Assembly: GCF_963675165.1 (NCBI RefSeq)
Contig: NC_087391.1
Span: 763,001 to 827,000 of the forward strand
Source of the DNA: Halichondria panicea
Lineage: Eukaryota; Porifera; Demospongiae; Suberitida; Halichondriidae
Length of the DNA: 64,000 bases
Direction of reading: 5' to 3'
This document shows, piece by piece, positions 57,701 to 64,000 of the stretch; within the stretch, counting starts at the first letter, position 1; each line of letters starts with the position of its first letter. The translations under genes and the position numbers were made by a program. The notes under the pieces were generated by a model, which saw only the letters and a list, made by a program, of their open reading frames with translations, searched no databases and was not told the origin of the DNA.

Positions 57701-57807
57701 ATAAGCACTATGTGATCACAGCACCTAATCCTGGAACGTTATTGGATGAAATGGACATTGCATTTGTGTTGGTTAACAAGTCTAGTACTCCTGCAGAACT
57801 CAATTAA
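54793..57807 (+). CDS. BK/Slo-type Ca2+-activated K+ channel, copy B
   Basis: A single coding exon of 1004 residues with the same layout as copy A: S0-S6, TVGYGD filter, RCK1, RCK2 and acidic QFLDFGDEDEPDE. N-terminal and linker regions differ from A at many positions, while the last 160 residues are almost the same in protein and DNA. It appears intact. The upstream region and first 490 residues are closest to copy C. Confidence 0.9.
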   Translation: MTNNTSTRCSERGDPFPGQEVWWIYIVVFVILYITYLGLSLLIRGLCLITKKCRQLTMNPNQQKASRKFNKKLRLLLSGDSILSKTLILVTFACNSIYIILALYRSIEPPLVEYCYSITQEPARIVELCIVLELICFSIVRLLASNNIVLHWFHLYTLVDVLTLPHIFVSVALGVDWLGLRSARFIWLTQLITVFRFIPWIKSQNFLDLFALAIYFLTLLSFGAGIIHLIEYTGDPWINNHNASEHNIFSYGYYILVTVTTVGYGDITPKTSFGQGFMFVYIIIGLAFFAALLPLINDVLQYFHFNRLYSSFDRTRVLRHVIVCGHITAFTAQDFLKDFLHPDRGDSNTHVLFLHPTRPSRKLRNVFRCYYTRVQYIAGSVLDRSDLLKSKLLSCSAVFILADKYTNNPQEEDNGNLLRLVSIKNITTKIPVIIQLLLGSSKKQVKNIEGWNPGRDIAVCLNELKLGLLAQSCLCPGFSTLIANLFYSSDFPALKSFEGPNAWKQGYTRGASNEIYPTHFSPSFEGKNFQEAARICYNQFGLILLAFESPEGKLCKFDINPPNSEITIQSGLLGTRGYFVGQDVNHVSVVSSYCETCDKNLKLVDHIELIRRVSRRNCNCSVLTEVVTTRKLEGTELVEFDEASVPTGIFSKRQGTFSKRPSHCPVSFTIDQDDGEEASGSYSREPIELEEVTLNSDAFMKGPEGIIPNLENHIVVCVFADEKSPLLGLQSFIIPLRAKSISRESIKPVVIVSNSTFLKCEWPFIQSFPGVYVIEGCPLYLQNLEAASIDSCSVCIITTMLSADSDEPAINDKEVVLCSLSIQKYLKRNAMQHVQIIADLRQESNVQFLDFGDEDEPDERIYKAQPFACGEAFSVSMMDSVTSSAFHSPGTLYLVEDLIQCTGTKATCQIVGVPLNSEEYSGKTFQDLYNLQLDKNNLTLGLYRKLPAQAMLANCNPGRSIPSVAGVSQDKHYVITAPNPGTLLDEMDIAFVLVNKSSTPAELN

Positions 57808-59198
57808 TTTTTATTTATCGTAGCATGACCGCGTTTCACACAACAATTGTTTTGTTAAATTTTTTACCACATGCACAGTAGTCTGTCGAAAAGGTCGTCA
57901 TTATAACAAGTAGTTGGCTTAAATTCGAGGCTATTCAGTTGTGGCTACTCGGCTTTTAATCGAGGAACACGGTTAGCGCCAGAGTTAGCGCAGCAGCATT
58001 GTGCACAAAGTTATGGTTTGCATGCGCTATACGGCTGTGAAGCTAGATCCAGGAACTAATGAGTATATGTTCCAAAGGTCACTATAAACCCTATGTGTCC
58101 AGAGGCCTTTCTAGGATATATAAATAGTCTGGTAAGTGTATGCTGTAATATTAATAGTAGCTGTGAAATTAGCTTATTGACTTGTTGATACTTAGCAATC
58201 TTGAGAAACAGCTTTAGCTATGCATTCTACTGCAGTCAGTATTGGATGTATATATATTCGTCGCATTGCAAACGAAGAAGCTAGACATTCTTATAGAGTC
58301 TCGTTAATATAGTCGTTTACCTAACAAGACAATTGTGGTATTGTATTCAGGTAAGCCAATGCTACAACTGTCTTGTCAAACGTACTAATCACAAGTTTAG
58401 TGTACCCAGGAGTGGCAGGCTATAGCTAATTACCTTAAGGTGACATATTTATTTCACGGCTAGGGTTATTACGTTTAGCACATTTTGTTGGCAAGTTGTG
58501 AGATCATAACGTTTTAATTACTCCTGAGTACAATTTTTTGCAGAAATAGCAGTCCTCGATAATCTAATTTTATTACTGCTAAATTGGAGTAGTTTCTCAT
58601 AATTATATGACATCCATTTAGTCATTGGTTTTCATAATTACTTCACAACCATGGCCGATAATTTTGCCACTCAGTCAATTTTCCATTGATGTAGTGCTGT
58701 TAAGTGACCATTCATTACATAATGCAATTACCAGTTTATAGGTGTCTAGAAACCCAAAAAGGCACTGCTTTAGTATCCTGAGTGTAGCAAGGGTACTGCT
58801 AGGGATATTCTAAATCCCATGGACACCTCCAAAAAGTGTCTAACTCATTTTGATACTAGTGTGCATGCACAAACCTTTCCCTCTAGGCTTGAACAATTAC
58901 TTGACAACGGGAGTTGTTCTATACTAAGTCCCATAATATATCTCCTTTCCCACGTAGTTCCCATCTATCTAGATCTATACTCCTCTTAGTCCTCTACAGA
59001 AATGCTTGATTTGTTTCTACTTGGTCTTGACTCTCGGGTCCACTTCTATCTTTGTCTAGCATTCCATACTCTCTCTGCAGGTTTCCCATGTCCTGTGTTT
59101 GAACTGCTGATAATATTTACTAGCAATGGCAATGTACTGTGTTACTAATAGATCTTATCAACTAGTCTAATTACAATATTGCAGGTACATGCTTCACG
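57808..59198. repeat. BK array spacer 2
   Basis: About 1.4-kb near-copy of spacer 1 with scattered small indels. Contains a TATA-like ATATATAAATA at 58116-58126. No gene is seen. Confidence 0.75.
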
Positions 59199-61210
59199 AT
59201 GACCAACAATACAAGCACTCGTTGCAGTGAACGTGGCGATCCGTTTCCTGGTCAAGAGGTGTGGTGGATCTACATCGTTGTATTCGTCATCCTCTACATT
59301 ACATATCTAGGTCTCAGTTTGTTAATTCGTGGACTCCGCTTAATCACAAAGAAGTGTAGGCTACTCACAATGAACCCGAATCAGCAAAAAGCTAGCAGAA
59401 AGTTCAACGAGACCGTTCGTTTGCTTTTGTCTGGTGACTCAATTCTAAGTAAGACTTTGATTCTGGTGACATTTGCGTGCAACTCTATCTATATAATCCT
59501 AGCCTTATACAGAAGTATTGAACCTCCTTTGGTTGAGTATTGCTACAACATCACTCAAGAACCAGCAAGAATAGTTGAACTATGCATTGTTCTGGAACTC
59601 CTATGCTTTTCCATTGCTCGGTTACTCGCTTCTAACAATATTGTCTGGCACTGGTTTGATCTCTACACAATAGTTGATGTACTGACTCTCCCTCATATCT
59701 TTGTGTCCGTGGCGCTGGGTGTGGATTGGCTGGGGCTAAGATCTGCTCGCTTCTTCTGGCTAACTCAGTTGATAACAGTCTTCAGATTTATTCCTTGGAT
59801 TAAGTCACAGAACTTCCTCGATTTTTTTGCTCTTGCCATTTATTTCTTGACACTGCTTTCTCTTGGTGCCGGAATAATTCATCTTTTGGAGTACACTGGA
59901 GATCCTTGGATCAATAACCACAATGCTCCCGAACATAATATCTTCTCGTATGGATACTACATTCTTGTTACCGTGACTACTGTTGGATACGGTGATATAA
60001 CCCCCAAAACAGCTTTTGGCCGAGGCTTTATGTTTGTGTACATTATTATTGGATTGGCTTTCTTTGCAGCACTACTGCCTCTCATAAACGATATACTTCG
60101 ATACTTTCATGTCAACAGATTATATTCCAGTTTTGATAGATCACGGGTACCACGTCATGTGATTGTTTGTGGCCATATCACCGAGTTTACTGCTCAAGAT
60201 TTTCTCAAGGACTTCCTGCACCCTGATCGAGGAGACTCAAACACACATGTCCTTTTCCTCCACCCAACTCGGCCTAGTAGGAAACTGCGGAATGTATTTC
60301 GTTGCTACTACACTCGAGTTCAGTATATTGCTGGGTCTGTATTGGACAGAAGCAATCTTCTAAAAAGCAAGTTATTTTGTTGTTCTGCTGTTTTCATTCT
60401 TGCAGACAAGTACACGAACAATCCACTGGAGGAAGATAACGGTAATCTTCTGCGATTGGTGTCTATCAAGAACACTACTACTAAGATACCAGTGATAATA
60501 CAGCTTCTCCTTGGCTCGAGCAAAAAACAGGTCAAGAACATTGAAGGGTGGAATCCTGGTAGTGACATTGCTGTCTGTTTGAACGAGCTGAAGCTTGGAT
60601 TACTGGCTCAGAGCTGTCTGTGTCCCGGATTCTCAACACTAGTTGCCAACCTATTCTACTCAGCATTCAGAAGTACCTCAAGAGAAATTCCAGGCAGCAT
60701 GTTCAGATTATTGCTGACCTTCGACAGGAATCTAATGTGTAGTTCCTCGACTTTGGAGATGAAGACGAACCAGATGAGAGAATCTACAAAGCTCAACCGT
60801 TTGCTTGTGGAGAAGCATTTTCAGTTTCTATGATGGACTCTGTGACAAGTTCTGCATTCCACAGTCCAGGCACCTTGTACCTTGTGGAAGACCTGATCCA
60901 GTGTACGGGCACCAAGGCAACCAGTCAGATTGTGGGGGTTCCCCTCAATTCTGAAGAGTATGCCAACAAGACGTTCCAAGACTTGTACAACCTCCAGCTG
61001 GACAAAAACAACCTCGTACTCGGACTGTATCGCAGGCTGCCTGCTCAAGTGATGCTTGCTAACCCTGGAAGAAGCGTTTCTAGTGTTGTTGGAATAAGCC
61101 AAGATAAGCACTATGTGATCACAGCACCTAAACCTAAAACGTTACTGGATGAAACGGACATTGCATTTGTGTTGGTTAACAAGACTAGTACTCCTGCAGA
61201 ACTCAATTAA
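59199..61210 (+). pseudogene. BK/Slo-type channel, copy C, internally deleted
   Basis: The first 487 or so residues (S0-S6, TVGYGD, RCK1) are intact and close to copy B. Then about 1 kb corresponding to the linker and most of RCK2 is missing, joined at a CTC microhomology (60659-60661). The frame shifts, giving 544 residues with a foreign tail that ends at 60833. In the original frame a TAG replaces the Gln before FLDFGDEDEP, and the last 126 residues (60830-61210) remain open. It may be a pseudogene or encode a truncated pore subunit. Confidence 0.85.
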
Positions 61211-61550
61211 TTTTTAGAGGTCATAGTTCACAAGGGCTGCTCTTCTGGCAGCACAGTGTACATGCATGCAGCTTTGCAGCTCTTTTCGGACTCCTATAGC
61301 TAATAAATATCTACTATCTCTTTAGTTTATGTTATTGTTTATCGCAGCGTGACCATGCACATTTCATACACAACAATTGTTTTATTACCACAGTCTGGAA
61401 TTCAAAGTTATGCAACACTGAATAGCGTTTTACTATATTAGACAACCCTTTCTCCCTAATAGCTTATAGTTTCATCTTTTGTGATGCCATTTACTAATAA
61501 TTATAGTCACATGTACGTATATACAGGCCATTAAAATCACAAATCACAAA
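61211..61550. other. Convergent gap BK copy C / LRR1
   Basis: 340 bp. It starts with a sequence not shared with the ends of copies A and B, then partly resumes the shared 3' flank (TTTATCGCAGCGTGACC...ACAACAATTGTTTTATTA). No gene is seen. Confidence 0.55.
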
Positions 61551-63282
61551 TCACAAGTTCCACAGTTTCAAACACTTTGCAGAGCATAAAAAAGCCTCTA
61601 CTGGTACTTTAGTAGTACCACTCTGGTCTACTGCTGTTACTGTAGCTGAGACCTTGTGTAGATTGAGATTCGCAATATAATGCAGGAACGAGTTGAAGCA
61701 TGCCTTCCCACACAGACACTTCTTAGCTGAGTCGAGATAGTGGCAGAGGCCAATAGGCAGCACATATGGGCTGTATGGGACCCTATACACAAAGAGTGAT
61801 AAATCACATCGGCATATAATTACGACAACAATGTAAAGCTAGACAATTCAGACATAGTTAATTATGACTTGTGATATACATGTAGTTTCTATAAATGCAC
61901 CTCATGCATGCAGAGAAGGGTAAAAAGACACCTAAATACATAATACATTTAGTATAGCATAGGAATTGGTCAAACAAAAGGCCAGCAAGCTATAACTGTA
62001 TATAGCTATGTGGGCACACTTACATATACGTACGTACATATACACACCTGTATTTCTTGATGACTCTCCCAGTGAGCTCCTGCAGTGTAGGCAGACTAAG
62101 ATCAGAGCATCTCCTCACAAGTCCACTGGCAGTGAATGGGTTGCCAAACAAATCCAGAGATTCTAAACTGAGGTTTGGGAACGAAGGTGGAAGCACAACT
62201 AGCTTGTTGTTACTGATAGACAAAAATTTGAGGGTGGTCATCTTTCCAAATGTCCTTGGTAGAACTTGCAGTTGATTGCAATCCAGTCTGAGTTGTATAA
62301 GTGATTTAAAATTTGAGAATTTGTGTGATAAATGTGCGAGTGAGTTTCGTGCTAAGTCCAAAAGTTTTAATCGCTCAGAAAGATTACCAATACAGATACT
62401 ATCAGGAAATTCAGTCAGTTTGTTACCGGACAATTTGAGTTCTATTAGACTTGCGTCTTTTAAACTCTCAGGCAATGATTTAATCGAGTTATTAGACAGA
62501 TCAAGAAACTGCAACATCTTCAACTCCAGTAATCTCATATCCAGTCGATTCAGAGATACTCCAACGGCTTCAAATCGCTCCAAAGATGACGGAAAACCTT
62601 TAATAGGATATTCTCCACGAGATTTAACCACCAGTTTGGACTTGGGTGCTTCAATGTGCTGCATCTTAGTTGGCAATAGAGGGGCCAGCTCTACCCCTGT
62701 CTGCTCTTGGGGAGTTAGCCTGAGAACTTTGAGTAACTCCTTTAGTTTATCTGGTTCAGCCTGATGAAAGAAATAAAAGGCAATGCGGATAAGACACTCT
62801 CTATGAGCCACACAATTTTATGAAAGCGGCTATTAATCAGTACTATAGTATTACACGTACCTTTGAAATGAAGAGGTCATGTGCTGGCTCCTTGAATTTT
62901 ATGGTAGCTTTTCCTTCATGAACAAACTTGGCGAATATTTTAGTGACATTATTCTTCACCTGAGCCAGAAAAGACAAACACATCTAGCTTTACAATGTTA
63001 ACAGCAAAATGTACAAAACAGCACACTAGAAATAACAATGTGAATAAATCAAATCGTTACATGCGATGGTATTGCTACCTTATACTTTGATCCGGACACG
63101 TTCTTTGCCGTGGACACAATCAGGTAGAGTTCGTCTCTCTTGACACCACCCGCTGGTCCTTGTACTGGTTTCTTCCCAAGACACACAGAAGCCTTGGAAC
63201 GAGTGGTCTTACTGGCTGACCTCCCTCCACCATTCATCACTGCCAGAGAGTAGACCACTTCCAGCTCACAATTTAGCCTCAT
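61551..63282 (-). CDS. LRR1: LRR1, CRL2 substrate receptor
   Basis: Four exons: 63282-63079, 62959-62861, 62760-62048, 61782-61551; 415 residues (human 414). An N-terminal PH-like region (MRLNCELEVV...ELYLIVSTAKN) precedes about seven leucine-rich repeats (LQFLDLSNNSIKSLPESL and following, LESLDLFGNPF). A C-terminal Cys-containing block (LCHYLDSAKKCLCGKACFNSF) corresponds to the cullin-2/elongin-binding end of vertebrate LRR1. It directs ubiquitination by CRL2, notably of the CMG helicase at replication termination in animals. The ATG matches the human start (MKLHCEVEV); an upstream in-frame extension is possible but less likely. Confidence 0.92.
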
Positions 63283-63528
63283 ATCATTGAATTTCCACCA
63301 GCCTCCTAGAGGGGCGTGACTGTTATCCACACCCCCCTCTTCGCCAAAATTAATAATCTCTATTGTCGCAAAATTAAATTTGCACACTGCACGCGGTAAA
63401 TTGTAACCTTTAACCTCTACAATGTTCTTGAAATTACACACCCACCTCCTAGATCCTTAGCTAAAATCACAGCTATTAAAATAGTAAAAGTTATCTGGCT
63501 CTGTTGCTGCAAAGATAATCAGTGGATT
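63283..63528. promoter_or_regulatory. Divergent promoter region LRR1 / TBCB
   Basis: A 246-bp gap between opposite start codons; part is open in frame with LRR1. No core motif was recognised. Confidence 0.4.
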
Positions 63529-64000
63529 ATGGCCGTCAATATCAATCCCTCCTATATCAATCTGAAGATATCCAGTTCCTTGAGCAGCTTTGGCTCTGAG
63601 AAGAGGTACCCCAGCTCTGTACTCATCGGAGAACTAAAGGTGTGTGTTGTAATAGCTGCCTGCATGTATTGATAATACTGACCCACAGGGCAAGCTAGAG
63701 CTGGTGACTGGGGCTACGGCAAGCATGATGCAGCTGCAGTTGTTTGATAAAGATGGGAAGATGATATGTGAAGTGGACAATGATGAAGCTACCCTGGAGT
63801 CATATCCTGTCAAAGACGGGTACAGAATTCATGTGAGAAAATATAGTCTCTGCATCCTTGTAAGATTTGGTCATACATGTGCAGTGGTGGTAGTGTTGTG
63901 TACGTGCAGTGTTTTAGATGGTATGTATTTCCTTGTAGGTGATTAACAAGGACCCTAGTCAATTGGGACAGTTCGAAGATACTTCCAGAGTTGAGAAGTA
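63529..64000 (+). CDS. TBCB: Tubulin-folding cofactor B, 5' part
   Basis: Three exons before the window edge: 63529-63639, 63689-63832 and 63939 onward. The product (INLKISSSLSSFGSEKRY, KLELVTGATASMMQLQL, ESYPVKDGYRIHV, FEDTSRVEK) matches the ubiquitin-like N-terminal domain of TBCB, which with TBCE helps dissociate or fold alpha-tubulin in the cytoplasm. The C-terminal CAP-Gly domain should lie beyond the window. Confidence 0.92.

Noticed and set aside
1-64000. Bacterial-style operons, CRISPR arrays, rRNA, tRNA, integrated viruses
   Set aside because: Nothing in either strand supported them; all confident genes are spliced or intronless animal genes.

Overview
The window looks like a compact, gene-dense metazoan nuclear genome, most likely a demosponge of the Amphimedon type. 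Support: animal genes with human-like protein lengths, short GT-AG introns, divergent promoters of about 140-270 bp, an ankyrin / death-like / kinase gene, many short fold-back elements, and CA/TG microsatellites inside introns. The organism is inferred from style and gene content, not from a species-specific marker. All exon models were read by eye from splice signals, reading phase and remembered family sequences. For PARP1, BROX, PAXX, PAN2, ICE1, DPH6, LRR1 and the kinase gene the summed exons are a multiple of three.

Layout. 1-1057 (-): 5' end of a PXA-domain sorting nexin. 1194-5273 (+): gene encoding 14 ankyrin repeats, two death-like regions and a kinase. 5636-12108 (-): complete 15-exon PARP1. 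12382-15321 (+): BROX (Bro1 domain, CaaX end). 15543-16650 (-): PAXX, a non-homologous end-joining factor. 17538-18399 (-): a sulfotransferase-like gene with a frameshift. The segment from BROX exon 5 through PAXX to the sulfotransferase is then repeated in tandem (18636-22950), giving a headless BROX copy, a second PAXX and an intact sulfotransferase-like gene. 23281-33960 (-): 19-exon PAN2 deadenylase, whose long intron 8 holds a peptide-transporter-like gene on the opposite strand plus transposon debris. 34191-43021 (+): ICE1, a little elongation complex subunit. 43279-48662 (+): long-form DPH6 (ATP-pyrophosphatase plus RidA-like region). 50242-61210 (+): three tandem BK/Slo-type potassium channel genes without coding introns, the third broken by a deletion of about 1 kb. 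61551-63282 (-): LRR1. 63529-64000 (+): 5' part of TBCB.

Functional grouping. PARP1 and PAXX are both DNA double-strand-break repair factors, with BROX between them. PAN2 (mRNA deadenylation) and ICE1 (snRNA transcription) share a divergent promoter region, as do PARP1/BROX, LRR1/TBCB and the nexin/kinase pair. The most dynamic parts are the BROX-PAXX-sulfotransferase duplication (about 4.5 kb) and the BK channel array (units of about 4.4-4.6 kb). Each pair of copies provides empty sites that date or delimit transposon insertions. I see no rRNA, tRNA or CRISPR array, and no virus-derived element that I could support.
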